NCBI GenBank assembly: GCA_049487715.1 | Contig: CP150564.1 | Coordinates: 310,001-374,000 of the forward strand | Length of the DNA: 64,000 nt | From: Pycnococcus provasolii | Lineage: Eukaryota > Chlorophyta > Pseudoscourfieldiophyceae > Pseudoscourfieldiales | Reading direction: 5' to 3' | In this document: one piece after another, positions 10,208 to 20,489 of the stretch | How positions within the stretch are numbered: position 1 is the first letter of the stretch | Layout: every line of letters starts with the position of its first letter | Program-made: the position numbers and the translations under genes | The notes under the pieces: model-generated | Databases searched by the model: none | What the model was told of the DNA's origin: nothing | Seen by the model: only the letters and a program-made list of their open reading frames with translations

Positions 10208-10924
10208 ATGTCCACCGCCACGCCGCCAACCTCGAGCGTCAGACACTGGGCAAGAAAACACGCGCACAACTCCGTCTCGGACGAACTTGCACTAGCGCTC
10301 TACACGCGAGTCAAGGGCGCGTTCGTACTCAGTGACCCGACACTGCCGGACACGCCTCTCGTATACGTCTCGCCTGGCTTCGAGAAGATGAGCGGATACT
10401 CGGCGGCGGAGTGCCTAGGGAGAAACTGCAGATTCCTACAAGGACCGGAGACGGATCAGGAGGAAGTTCGACGCATACGTGAGGCGGTCGAAGGAAAGAA
10501 GGCGGTGTCTGCCCACCTGCTTAACTTTCGCAAAGATGGCGAGCCGTTCATCAACTCACTTCACATCGCGCCCGTTCACTCCGCGAGCGGAAGCACGAAG
10601 TTCTTCGCCGGTGTCCAGCTCGACCCAGGGGCATTCGTCGACGACAGCGGCATTGCGATCTTCAGGTCGTGGTCGTAAGTCTACCTCCTAAGCATCCATA
10701 GCGGATAAACAAACAATTCACTAACACCCTAACCCACTAAATAAAACAGAAACGACGTCGACGAACGGAGGTCTGCAGACTTTGCCCGTAACTCGGTGGA
10801 CTTGCTTCGCACCTCTAGTCACGAGCACTCCGACTTTCCAACGAAAGAACGAAGATGCCACAACGCGATTCTTGGGAAAATTCGTGTCACAGTACGAACG
10901 TTGGACATCGCAGCAATGCGATAA
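10208..10924 (+). CDS. Short LOV-domain blue-light sensor protein
   Basis: Exons 10208-10674 and 10750-10924 encode 213 residues. Residues about 32-145 are a LOV-type PAS domain: PLVYVSPGFEKMSGYSAAE, then the photoactive site GRNCRFLQG with Cys74 as the flavin-adduct cysteine, then the FRKDGEPFINSLHIAPV core strands and FFAGVQLD. No kinase, F-box, bZIP or other effector domain is present. The C-terminal exon supplies a charged helical tail (DERRSADFARNSVDLLR). This resembles single-LOV proteins of algae and plants, probably signalling by dimer rearrangement. The first exon's open frame would stop immediately after the donor, so splicing is required to complete the tail. Confidence 0.88.
10675..10749 (+). 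other. Short intron of the candidate introner family, copy 3
   Basis: A 75 bp intron, GTAAGTCTACCTCC...CTAACACCCTAACCCAC...AAAACAG, in phase 2. Length, ends, internal CTAAC words and A/C-rich composition match the introns at 257 and 4058. Confidence 0.9.
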
Positions 10925-11103
10925 GGTGCTTCTCTCTCTGCGTGTGACTCCCTCAAATCGTTTGTAAAAATTTTTGTTGTTGTTGCGTGTTTCTGTTTAC
11001 CTTTTATTAAAAAAGCCAAGGACGCACGCCCGCGCGCACGCACACAAAAAATGGATTTGTTGTTCAAATCAATCCGATTCCGCAACAAGTCGTTTCGTCA
11101 AAT

Positions 11104-11892
11104 CTATATCAAGTCGTTGCCACCGTGGCGCGCGTTGTAGTCGTCGCCATACGGAGGATCAGAGATTGCAGCGGTGTCACTCAAATCCGAGTAATGCTTC
11201 ACGAGGTAGCGCAGTCCATCGCGCTCAGCGCGTGATTCAAGCGTGCGCTTCGTGAGAGCTTCTGAAAGCGTTCCGCATCGATCAGACGCCGTGGCGTGCG
11301 CACGCTGAAGAAATTGCACCTGCGCGTCCCGTTCCTTCAGCTGCTTCTTCAAAAGGTCGCGTTCCGCCGCCCACGCAAGACGATCCATGCTTGCTCGCTC
11401 GGCTGTCTGCGCGAGCAGCTGATCCGCCGATTCCGCGCGTCGCTCTGCGTCGCGAATGCGGCGCTCCGCATCTGCCGCTGCATCGCTGGCATGGCAGGCG
11501 GCGGCGGCAATTGCCGCCTGAGCTGCACCAACGATGCGCCGTGCGCGTGAGGATTCAGATTCCTTCTTGATCCGCTTCTGCTGCTGCTGCTGCTGCTGCG
11601 TCAATTTCTTCTCCTCCTGCTGTTTGTTCCGCTGAGCATTTGTCGTATCGCCGAGCGCACGGGCTCGCAATCCATCGCTTTGCTTACCTCCGCCCAAACG
11701 AAGCAATTTCTGCCAAGGCGAAGTCTTCCGTGCAACTGTGTCATCATTCTCCTTCTCCGTTTGAAGATCTTGTGATTTTTCTGTCAAGGATTCGTCGTCG
11801 TGATTGTCACCATCCAGCTCGGCAGATGCTTCCGTCCCAAGCTGCACGGCGAGCGCGAGCATCGCTCGTGGCGCGGAATGCGTGGACGACAT
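11104..11892 (-). CDS. Coiled-coil protein of unknown function
   Basis: From ATG 11892 the frame gives 262 residues. The N terminus is Ser/Ala-rich, then acidic (DGDNHDDESL). A Gln run (QQQQQQQ, encoded by CTG/CAG repeats) precedes a long predicted coiled coil, Ala/Arg/Glu-rich, with ADAERRIRDAERRAESADQL and LLKKQLKERDAQVQFLQ. The C terminus (SDPPYGDDYNARHGG) is polar. No known catalytic motif is visible. It could be a cytoskeletal or scaffold protein, but that is inference from composition only. Confidence 0.65.
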   Translation of the reverse strand: MSSTHSAPRAMLALAVQLGTEASAELDGDNHDDESLTEKSQDLQTEKENDDTVARKTSPWQKLLRLGGGKQSDGLRARALGDTTNAQRNKQQEEKKLTQQQQQQQKRIKKESESSRARRIVGAAQAAIAAAACHASDAAADAERRIRDAERRAESADQLLAQTAERASMDRLAWAAERDLLKKQLKERDAQVQFLQRAHATASDRCGTLSEALTKRTLESRAERDGLRYLVKHYSDLSDTAAISDPPYGDDYNARHGGNDLI

Positions 11893-12107
11893 CGTGTTAG
11901 TGTTATAGCAACCTAGCTGAATTGAATGAAAACAAATACCGCGCCGGCAGCTGCAGAGGGCGGGCAAATTGGGTCAAAGGGGAAAAAAAGGGAGGAGAAG
12001 TGGAGAACCCTACCGGGCAGCCGGGACCCCGGGGGGATAGTTAACAAGGGGATTTCAAATTCTCAATCTCCTAAATGACATGCTACACATTTTGGAATAC
12101 AATTTTA

Positions 12108-15100
12108 TCACGCAAACATCGCCACGACATGCTTCAGCAAAATGTCCGCCGATCGTCGGCAAGCGTGCGCCGTCGCGCTCGCATCTTCGCGATCGAACGC
12201 ACTCGCGGCGTCGAGTAGAAGCTCAAGGCCGCGAGCTGCAGCGGACGCGGCGGAAGCTTGCTTGCGAAACGCGTCCGTCCACGTGGGATCTAGCACGGCT
12301 TCGAGGCTGCTGCTTTCGACGGGAACTGTCGAGGGAATGAGGTCCGTCAGCCGGCTCGCCTCATCGTGAGATGCACGCAGCACCTGCGAAATCGCCTCCG
12401 CGCCAAACGCGCGCTCGAGGAGTGCCAGAGCCTCCGCGCGAAGAGATAGCGCGGTGACATCCGACTGGCGGCGCTGGGGCGGCGGAGTGAATGGTTCGTG
12501 ACCATTCGAGGCATCAGGAAGTTCAGCCTCTTGCCCTTCGTCGTTGCTGTCGCCGTCGTCGCGCGACGATGGGACGGCGTAGCTTGTCACCAGCGCTGCC
12601 GCGACGTCGCCGCATGCCTGAACGCTTGCATGCAGCACGCAATCGCGTAACCAGTGCACCCATGCCGACGCGCCCGCAGGAATCTTGCTATTGCGCCTCT
12701 TCTCGTCCACGACACGCGCGAGCTCGGTAACATTCATCGTGGCACGTCGCCAGCGATGACGCGCCATCTCGTCCGCCGAAGTGACAGCAAGAGCGAACGC
12801 CTCGTACAGCTCGCTCTCAGCCACGCGGCTGCCACCGCTCGCTTTGAAGTGTGACCACGGCGGCGCAAATAGCGAAGTGCCACGCCTAGCCGCTGCCGAA
12901 CAACCGCGCGCTATGAGGCGCGCCGCAGCTAATACCGCGCGCGTTCCGCCTCGTGGCCACCCAGGTTTGTTCTCTTCGCCTGCCGATGGGGGCGGCTCGT
13001 CGCCGTCGTCATTATCAGCCTCGGTGCTTGCAAGACTCAGGGTAGCCTCCAACCAGTCAGCCAGCCTTACGAGCGGTTCATCCTCCGTTTCGGTGTCAGC
13101 TGCGACGTACAGCAACGGCCAATTCAGACGTCTGGCTGCAAGCCGGAGACGTGATGATCCCTTTCCATCCTCCTCTCGACCAAGAAGGAAAAACAGTTCG
13201 TCGCTGTCACCTGGAGAGTCGGAGTCGTCGTCATCGTCATCATCAACATCCGTGGAACGTTCGATCGCGTCCACCCCACGAAGCACATGCCTTCGCAGAG
13301 TAGCGGGCATCAATCCTCTCGACGCACGGACAAATTGCTCGCTTCGTGCCTCGACGCCCTCCGCACTTGCCTGCTCAAGGAAACCTGGCCAGTCCCCCGC
13401 CTCCGCCAGCCGGCCGAGCAATGTTTCGCTGCTCTCTGAGGATGACTCGGATATGACGGTGTGCTGCTTGCGAAACGCTCGCACGAGCAGCCAGCGCCGC
13501 GATGCGCGCTGACGCATTGCCACCGCCTTCTCCGCAGCCTTCACCCCGGCACCCTCGCTTGGGGGCACGAGTGACGAGCGACTGGGCAGTGCCGCCTCCG
13601 TTAGCGCGGAGTCAACCGCTGCCATCGAGGCCACACACCCCGCGAGCACGCTCGCGCTCGACGAAGGAGGTGTGGGAAGCCAGGAAGGAATCGCCCTGAA
13701 AGCCTGGTGCCGAAGCGCGTTCGCGAGAGGAGCCGCGAGATCGCTCGCGCCAACGGCATCGCATCCACGCAACGTGTCGTTCGCCATCACGTCGGCGACA
13801 TCCCAATCCCAAGCGGGAGCCTCTCGAGATCCCCCCTCCCGAGAGTGTCGTCGGAAGATCGCAACAGCGCGAAGCGCTAGCACGTCAACTAGCACGCACG
13901 TGGCGCCGCTCGTCTCAAGACCCTCGCCGGCACTTGCCGCCTCAACGCATGCTACGCACGACGCGACAACTCGGTCGTCGCAGTGGAAGCGCACCGCAAG
14001 CGGCAGCGCCGCAGCTCGCACGATGGCGCGCACGAGAGTAGAAGTGTCCACTTCAAGCTCAGCACGCTCGTCCTCTCGCTTCGCTTCCATTGCCGCGGAG
14101 GAAAATGCATGCGCGAACCTAAGCGCCAATGCAGGCTGCAGTGCGCGCAGACGCGCAGTCACGCCTCGCAGCACGCGGCGGATTCCCGCGGCACTGCCAA
14201 CCGAACCACTGTTTGCCGCTAGCCGACGTCCCGCTACTACCGAAAGGCGTGCCGCCATCGCCGCCTCTTCCTGCTCTGAAACGTCCACAATCTCTCCCTC
14301 ATCATCATCCGCCACCTCGTCGTCGTCGTCACCGTCGTCGTCGCCTTCCATGAGGTCACCTCGCCTGATAGCACGCAGAGCCTCAGATCGCGCATCGCGG
14401 AGCATGGCAGTCTCCACGTCTGCAACCGACTTTGCGCGGGCAGCAGCAGCTTCAGTACCGCGCAGAGCCAGCCGGATCACGTGTGATGCGGCACCTTGAG
14501 TCACAGCGGCAGGTGGTGCCATCAGTTTGAGAAGATCTGCGGCGTCGTCGTACCCACCTCCCGGCGCGAGCACAAACGCGTTGTGGCGTGCGACGCGCCA
14601 ATCTGCCGCATCTGAACCGCTGTGGGTCCGGTACCTGCCGCAGACATCCTCCTCTCCTTCCTTCAACGTGGACACATCGGCGGAGCTACTCGCATCGGCG
14701 AAAAGAGCCTTCGAAAGCGTGTGCATGCCGTGCAATGCCTTTTCAAGATTCGATGCGTCCTTGTCATCAATTGACATCTTATTTTCCATGCCCATCGACA
14801 TAAGGGTCAGCATATTCAGAGCCCGAGCACCATTACCTCCGCCGTCGCCAATCGCATCGAATGCGCGACGCATAGCTAAAGATGAGAAGGCTCCGCCCGC
14901 GTCATCGCCCGGTGCGTGCGCAGCCTCCCCAAGAACCCATGCAATCACTGGCGTAGCGGGGTCTAATGCGGCGAGGGCGCGCTTGGATGCTGCAGCCACC
15001 GTGCTTGCGTCAACCTCACAGCTGTGTGGAGAAAGCAGCAAGAGTGTAAGCTCGGGAGTCTCCGCATCTTGCAAAGCTTTGCAGAGCAGAGCACGTGTTA

Positions 15101-18100
15101 GCCACGCCGGCATTGGTGGCTCCGAGACGAGTAAGTCTTCTGGTCGCGCGCTCGCTCCGAGGCACCAATCGAGCACACTCGCGCGCGCGAGTGCTGCACA
15201 AGTGTCGAGTGCACCAGCGCCATCAATAGCCTGTATCAACTCGGCGTCAATTTCGCATACGCCATCTTCAATCGAATCAAACATAACGGCGCTACGTAGG
15301 TGCGGAGGCAAGAGGAGCGATCCTCTTTGCTGCAAAACAGCAATCTCCCAGCTCTCTATCATGGCACGTGGTACTCGGCGCATCAGCCACCTTGCGGCAT
15401 CAGATGGAATAGATCGCACTCCCCATCTTTTGAACATAGCGTTGTTTGAAATTGCGCGCTCCGCCGCCTCGTTTAGCAAACTTCGCGGCGCTCCACGAGG
15501 GCATGGCGACCCCGTCGTCGCGGCGAACGCAGCAGCCACTATCCATGCGGGAACAACGGGTATATCAGTGGCACCACCGTCAGTTGCAGCAAATTGTTGC
15601 TCTCCGTCGACGTTCTCGTTGTCGCTTTCCAAGAGACAAAGTAGGCGAGTTGGATCGTCCCATTTTGCGATCCAAGCTGGAGGTAGCGTCGGGGCTTGGC
15701 ACAGCATTGCCACATCGTGCCAACGACCATGCCATGCCGCTCGATCTCGAAAACGCTCCTTCACGTGCATGGTACCTAGGCGCGCCGCGAGTGATACCAT
15801 CGCCTCGTCCGGCAGATCTGCTTCCTTCGCTCCAGCCATACGTGCCGCAGCAATCGCCCATATTGCCACATCAGTGTTTGTGGAGTACGAAGCCAATTCC
15901 GCAAGAATGTCTGCAGGATCATCGCTGGAATGACTGGCTGCGTGCGCGAGAATGGTAGCGGCAGATTCGGGTGCGCTTGCCAGACGCGAAAGGGCAGTTT
16001 TACGCGCTGCAAGCGCAAGCTCTGACTCCAATGGCGGGCGTTCAAGCGATATCTCGAAGAAATGCTTCACCACCTCGTCCACACCGCACACTCCATCCGC
16101 GACATAGGCATAGGCGCATGCAAGTGCATCCTCCAACGACGTCGAATTCACGCACCATTGCCACAGCGTACGGCGCAGGAGGACTCGTGGGCAGGCCTCC
16201 TCGCTAGACCACGGCTGAGCAACCGATCCCAAGGCTGCATCGGACCCTCCCGCGAGGCGAAGTGTGCGCGCAACGTCATAAGCACATCGGCAAGTCTCCA
16301 CAAAGCTGTGCGGCATCGCGTCGCCACCCATGCCCTTCTCCTCGCCTAGGTTGATGTGCTTCCCAGCGTTACGCGCACATCGTGCCAACGCAGCCACCGT
16401 GAATGCGCGCGTGCGAACGCGACGAGCCCTGGTGGCCACAGACCCGCCTGCTGGGCATTCGTTGTCAGCTCCGCTCGTCCACCAGTCGAGCGATGCAAAT
16501 GCGACTCGTGGATTTGCCGTTTTCGCCGTGAGTATGTTGTACGATTCCTCCGCACGCGTGCGCGGCAGACGTGGCGGGCAAAGAAGAAAACGTGCGAAAT
16601 CACCGAGATGGCGCATTGAAATGGCCCAAGCTGCCGACGCACAAGCCGTCGCAGCGTCGTCGTGCGTTGTATAGGCACCATTTGATAGAAGTGCACGTTC
16701 TGAGCACAGAACGAGACGCTCCGCACGGCGCACGTCATCGGCTGATCTTTTCACGCAACGTCGCACATCAGTCGACGAAACGCTTAGCACGAGGTCGTCG
16801 GTATGCTGACATGGAAACGTGATCCCAGCCACAGCCTTGGGCGCCTCGCCGATGACGATACCTCGCTGCGTCGAGTCAAGCTCGTACAAAAAGTCCAAGG
16901 ATGCTCTATCCTCGTTTGGTGCAGCCATGCAGCTCATTGCGCATAGTGCACCGGTGCACCATACACCACCAATGGGTGCCACGACCATCGCTGGTTCCTC
17001 GAAATTCGCCGCGTGCATGCGCGCTTGAACGTGTACGTTCATGGCCCATACCTTCCTACCATTCGCGATCACGAGCGCTCCATCGGCTGCGACTGCAAGC
17101 CTGAGCCGATTCGATGAGCTGGCCCATAAAAGTAAGCGACGTCGAGTCTTTTGTAAGCCAACGGCAGGCTGAGGTTGGTGATGCGCTGGAGCACTTGCGC
17201 TTGTGGATGCGATCGATGGCGCGGTGACCGCCTTGTTCGACGGTGTATCATCTCCACCACCTCCCAACCACCCAAACAGGTTTCGTCTTGCTCCGCTCAC
17301 ATCAGGCGTTCCGGGGACTGATCGCGGTGGCGTTCTCGGTGGCGTTCTCGGTGGCGTTCTCTTCGGTGACAGCCTCGACATTGCCTTCTTCGCAGGGCTG
17401 GATGTCCAAGCACTGCTGAAGATCGTGTCGAGGTCGCGAGCAGCGGCGGCAGTTGACACGGTATCACGCGCGGGGGATGCCGTCGCGCTGGAGCTGACGC
17501 TGCTGGGTTCCGCAAGCTCTTCGGTGATGCCTAATTCGTCAGGCCAAAGAAGCACTGCAAGGCGCGATCTACCTTTCTTTTTGGAGTGCAGCTCCACGGC
17601 AGCCACGGGTGTATCGCCGGCTCCGTGACGATGACAGGCGGCAGGCACGGGCAAAACCGCCACGGCATGCAGCTGCTGCCGTGCTTCCCCGGCTGTGCTT
17701 CGGCGCATCGCCGCCTCGATTCCAAGACCGGTGGCGGCGTGCGCTCGTGCAACGAGTGCGCCACCATCCGCAACATCGAAGACGCTTAGTATGCCGTCAG
17801 CGCGCACGCACAGCAGCCGCGCACGCACGATTGCCATCGCGCTCCAACCCCATCCGTCGTCGGTGCTGCGCGGCTCGTTCGGCTCCGCATGCGCATACGT
17901 GCCGCTTCCAAGAGACACTTGGCAGGCGCGAACCCACACGTGCGAACGGACTTCGAACACCGCCGCGAATCCGTCGCACTTGCCGCCACCCGGAACGGCT
18001 GGCGGGCTCTCCCCAGGCGTTGTGGCGTTAATGTTGTGCAGACTGACTAGCGCGAGCGCGACGTACCGTCCGCCGACGTCCGACGCCGCGCTGACGATGC

Positions 18101-18725
18101 GCGCGATGTCACGAAGCCGGCGCGGCTTCGCGGCGTCGGGCGCGTCCGAACGAAGCAGGTAGCTCGGCGGCGAGCGCAGGACGTGCGCTTCGACGACACA
18201 CTCAGGCTGGGCGACGATCGATTGCTGATTGTCGACGGGCGCCTCGAGCACGACATCGCCTGCGTAGTGTTTGAGCGCACCAACCCGGCAGACTACCTGG
18301 TGGTCTTTCGTGACTCCACTGCGCTGTGGCTTGAGCGCACCAAGGCGACGCAACGCCGGGTCCTCGTCGTTGCGCCGACTGTCCACCGGCACCGCAAGCA
18401 CCGTCAGGGCCGTTGGCGACGCGACGAACAGCTGCATTTTTTGTTCCCCTCGTTCGCTGCGCTGGTGCAGAGGCGCGAGCCATCCCAACCACCTGACATC
18501 CTCGGGACAAACTTCTGCTGGAATGCGCCACTGCGCGTACGGCTCGTGCGCGGCTTGGGGGGTCCAGTAAACGGACACCCCATGAGTTCGCCTAACCACG
18601 GCGAGACGGCCGCAAACCGAGCGCAGCGCGTCGACGCTCACCGCGTCAGATTCGGAGTCGTCGTCGTCGTCATCTGCGTATGTTGTGCCGCTGCTCCGCA
18701 CCGCCACGAAGCTCGGTGCGTGCAT
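12108..18725 (-). CDS. Very large WD-like/alpha-solenoid protein, possibly spatacsin-like
   Basis: An uninterrupted frame of 2,205 residues from ATG 18725 (MHAPSFVAV). The first 600 residues look like beta-propeller repeats (LAVVRRTHGVSVYW, LLCVRADGILSVFDVADGG). They are interrupted by a Ser/Pro-rich linker with three RTPPRTPP-like repeats. The remaining 1,500 residues are helical, Ala/Leu-rich, with acidic loops (DDDGDDDDEVADDDEGE, DVDDDDDDDSDSP). The segment GDWPGFLEQASAEGVEARS followed by LRRHVLRGV resembles a stretch of plant spatacsin homologues, which act in endolysosomal tubulation, but the match is weak by eye. A Rab3GAP2-like regulator was also considered. I treat the family as unassigned. 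Length and architecture suggest a trafficking scaffold (inference). Confidence 0.75.
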   Translation of the reverse strand: MHAPSFVAVRSSGTTYADDDDDDSESDAVSVDALRSVCGRLAVVRRTHGVSVYWTPQAAHEPYAQWRIPAEVCPEDVRWLGWLAPLHQRSERGEQKMQLFVASPTALTVLAVPVDSRRNDEDPALRRLGALKPQRSGVTKDHQVVCRVGALKHYAGDVVLEAPVDNQQSIVAQPECVVEAHVLRSPPSYLLRSDAPDAAKPRRLRDIARIVSAASDVGGRYVALALVSLHNINATTPGESPPAVPGGGKCDGFAAVFEVRSHVWVRACQVSLGSGTYAHAEPNEPRSTDDGWGWSAMAIVRARLLCVRADGILSVFDVADGGALVARAHAATGLGIEAAMRRSTAGEARQQLHAVAVLPVPAACHRHGAGDTPVAAVELHSKKKGRSRLAVLLWPDELGITEELAEPSSVSSSATASPARDTVSTAAAARDLDTIFSSAWTSSPAKKAMSRLSPKRTPPRTPPRTPPRSVPGTPDVSGARRNLFGWLGGGGDDTPSNKAVTAPSIASTSASAPAHHQPQPAVGLQKTRRRLLLWASSSNRLRLAVAADGALVIANGRKVWAMNVHVQARMHAANFEEPAMVVAPIGGVWCTGALCAMSCMAAPNEDRASLDFLYELDSTQRGIVIGEAPKAVAGITFPCQHTDDLVLSVSSTDVRRCVKRSADDVRRAERLVLCSERALLSNGAYTTHDDAATACASAAWAISMRHLGDFARFLLCPPRLPRTRAEESYNILTAKTANPRVAFASLDWWTSGADNECPAGGSVATRARRVRTRAFTVAALARCARNAGKHINLGEEKGMGGDAMPHSFVETCRCAYDVARTLRLAGGSDAALGSVAQPWSSEEACPRVLLRRTLWQWCVNSTSLEDALACAYAYVADGVCGVDEVVKHFFEISLERPPLESELALAARKTALSRLASAPESAATILAHAASHSSDDPADILAELASYSTNTDVAIWAIAAARMAGAKEADLPDEAMVSLAARLGTMHVKERFRDRAAWHGRWHDVAMLCQAPTLPPAWIAKWDDPTRLLCLLESDNENVDGEQQFAATDGGATDIPVVPAWIVAAAFAATTGSPCPRGAPRSLLNEAAERAISNNAMFKRWGVRSIPSDAARWLMRRVPRAMIESWEIAVLQQRGSLLLPPHLRSAVMFDSIEDGVCEIDAELIQAIDGAGALDTCAALARASVLDWCLGASARPEDLLVSEPPMPAWLTRALLCKALQDAETPELTLLLLSPHSCEVDASTVAAASKRALAALDPATPVIAWVLGEAAHAPGDDAGGAFSSLAMRRAFDAIGDGGGNGARALNMLTLMSMGMENKMSIDDKDASNLEKALHGMHTLSKALFADASSSADVSTLKEGEEDVCGRYRTHSGSDAADWRVARHNAFVLAPGGGYDDAADLLKLMAPPAAVTQGAASHVIRLALRGTEAAAARAKSVADVETAMLRDARSEALRAIRRGDLMEGDDDGDDDDEVADDDEGEIVDVSEQEEAAMAARLSVVAGRRLAANSGSVGSAAGIRRVLRGVTARLRALQPALALRFAHAFSSAAMEAKREDERAELEVDTSTLVRAIVRAAALPLAVRFHCDDRVVASCVACVEAASAGEGLETSGATCVLVDVLALRAVAIFRRHSREGGSREAPAWDWDVADVMANDTLRGCDAVGASDLAAPLANALRHQAFRAIPSWLPTPPSSSASVLAGCVASMAAVDSALTEAALPSRSSLVPPSEGAGVKAAEKAVAMRQRASRRWLLVRAFRKQHTVISESSSESSETLLGRLAEAGDWPGFLEQASAEGVEARSEQFVRASRGLMPATLRRHVLRGVDAIERSTDVDDDDDDDSDSPGDSDELFFLLGREEDGKGSSRLRLAARRLNWPLLYVAADTETEDEPLVRLADWLEATLSLASTEADNDDGDEPPPSAGEENKPGWPRGGTRAVLAAARLIARGCSAAARRGTSLFAPPWSHFKASGGSRVAESELYEAFALAVTSADEMARHRWRRATMNVTELARVVDEKRRNSKIPAGASAWVHWLRDCVLHASVQACGDVAAALVTSYAVPSSRDDGDSNDEGQEAELPDASNGHEPFTPPPQRRQSDVTALSLRAEALALLERAFGAEAISQVLRASHDEASRLTDLIPSTVPVESSSLEAVLDPTWTDAFRKQASAASAAARGLELLLDAASAFDREDASATAHACRRSADILLKHVVAMFA

Positions 18726-19164
18726 ATCGTTGCAAAGGTGACCGGATGCGCTGCTCAATCTCGCGCGTTCAGTCGACCATACCCCCTGAGCCGCGCCACG
18801 GCATGTCGGAGACCGGATGAGTACCGAATGGTGCAGAGAAATTGATTGGGGGTTTGTTCAGGGAAAGTCGTTCGGACAGGGCGGGGGATGCGTGACCAGC
18901 ACCTGTGAGGGCGGCGTGGCGTGCCACCGCGACGACGAAGCACGTGCCACCGCGGTGAAGAGTAAGCACAAGCGGCTCTGCACGTGCGAGCGTAACGAAG
19001 AGGGCACTTGCACGGTGCGACGGAGCTCGTCACCGAGCTGTCGGCGCTCACGCCGCACCCGTCTGTTGCTTCTGCCAGGGTGGGTGCCACGCTGGTCACC
19101 AGAGGCGTTTCAAACATTTTGATTACTCATTGTTTTCTTATGTAATAGCGGCGAGTTGGCGCTG
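18726..19164. other. Gap between two minus-strand genes
   Basis: This should be the promoter of the large protein gene and the 3' flank of the BAH-PHD gene. A 120-codon minus-strand frame (19117 to 18755, starting MFETPLVTSVAP) is open here. It could be an upstream exon or short gene, but has no recognisable domain and no clear splice link, so it is not called. Confidence 0.4.
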
Positions 19165-20004
19165 TTATGCACGCACGCTGTTGGCACACTCCGGGCAGTT
19201 CCAGGCGGTGACGCGGCGCACCATATCCTCGCTCATGGAGACGCACCCTGGGTGAAACCACTCTCGGCAAGTGTCGCAGCAGATCATGAGGTGGTCCGGG
19301 TTGACGGGCATGTTGCACATGCAGAAGACGCGAATCTGGTCCGGTGTCAATCGATGGTCCTTTGTGTGGTACGTGAAGCGCGCGAAAAAGTCGTAGCTCG
19401 GGTCAACTGTCTCTCGTGCCTGGTAAACTTTCAGTGTGTGTACCTGTACAATTCAATACGTTGGCAAGTATGTGTGCGTGTGTGCAGTGTTTGTGTGAGC
19501 GCGCTACTTATATCCCAGTTCATCCTTCACGTGCACGAAACGTACCTTGCAGATGCTCTCGATGCTCTCCATGGAAATTACGTCCACGTGGTCAGAGGCA
19601 AACAGCTCCTGTGTGCCGTGAAACATCTTGCGGCCGCAAGGCGCATCCTCTGGCCGGTAGTACCAGAATACTGTAACTTTCTTGCGGTCTCGCGAAATGT
19701 CCTTAATGTGCACGACATTGAAGGCCCATGGCGAGTCCGGCTCGGCCAGCACGAATGCGTCGTCACCTACCTTCAGCGTGTTTTTGAGGTCATCGCGCTT
19801 CTCCTTGAGCGCCGCCGAGGAATACTCACCACCACTCTGAGCGCCCTTTCCCTTCGCACCGCGGCCTCTGCCCGCACCTACACCGCCAGCTCGTGCGCCA
19901 GGTGCTGGCCTCGGTTTTGGCTTCGCGACACCTCCGCCTGCACCAGCTGCCTTCCCTCGTCCTCCTCCCCCTCCTCGTCCACGACTCTTACCGCCTGCCA
20001 CCAT
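19165..20004 (-). CDS. BAH-PHD histone reader (SHL/EBS-like)
   Basis: Exons (minus) 20004-19546 and 19443-19165 encode 245 residues. The N terminus is a Gly/Arg/Lys-rich tail (GGKSRGRGGGGGRGK). A BAH domain spans about residues 70-190 (VGDDAFVLAEPDSPW, VTVFWYYRPEDAPCGRKMFHG, DVISMESIESICKV). A C-terminal PHD finger follows (VFCMCNMPVNPDHLMICCD, CREWFHPGCV, WNCPEC) with all Cys4-His-Cys3 ligands. The order matches plant SHORT LIFE and EARLY BOLTING IN SHORT DAYS, which read methylated histone H3 through BAH and PHD. The splice (donor GTACGT, 102 bp intron) was chosen because it joins ICK to VHTLKVYQ, just as the plant proteins run through CKVHS. An unspliced first exon would end at GYK and miss half of the BAH domain. 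Confidence 0.9.
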
Positions 20005-20489
20005 TCAGCAGCAGGAGAGCTAGGTGGTTTGCTTAGCTAGCTGTTTTTGTTAGACTATGCTCACCTTGTTGTTGTCGCAACACACACGCACGCGCGAGCA
20101 GGCGCGTGCCAGCACGGCTCGGCGAGGGGAGGCGTGCGTGCGCGCGCGCGGGGTTGCGTGAGTCACCGAGGGAAGTCGTCGTCGGTCGGGCGTGTAGGTC
20201 GGAGCACAGGTCGAAGTGTCGAACCAACCGGGCGTTGCCACCTGCGGGGTGAGGGGCCGAGGGACCGGGTGGGGGACTGGTCCTGCGATCGAGGTGGTCA
20301 TTTTCTGGAAGCCCTCGGCTCGGCCCGTCGAAGCGACGTGAAACACTCTCGTTCAATAGGACTAAGAACTACGGTCCACGGGCACCTGTCGCACCGCTGC
20401 TTTACCTCTGGAACTACCACCCGTGGTACTCTGCAGTGGTAGAATAAGAAATACACGACATTACACACAAACTATGGTGCCACAGCGTC
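20005..20489. other. Promoter region of the BAH-PHD gene
   Basis: A 485 bp gap between two minus-strand genes. It contains an alternating GC-rich tract (GCGTGCGTGCGCGCGCGCGGGG at about 20132) that could adopt Z-form DNA. No supported gene. Confidence 0.4.

Noticed and set aside
12142-18845. Long open frames on the plus strand opposite the 2,205-residue gene
   Set aside because: They are antisense shadows of a GC-rich coding frame (wobble-position G/C keeps them open) and contain no recognisable domains.
20132-20160. CpG-type regulatory island or Z-DNA switch
   Set aside because: The alternating purine-pyrimidine run is short and the whole genome is GC-rich, so no specific function can be claimed.
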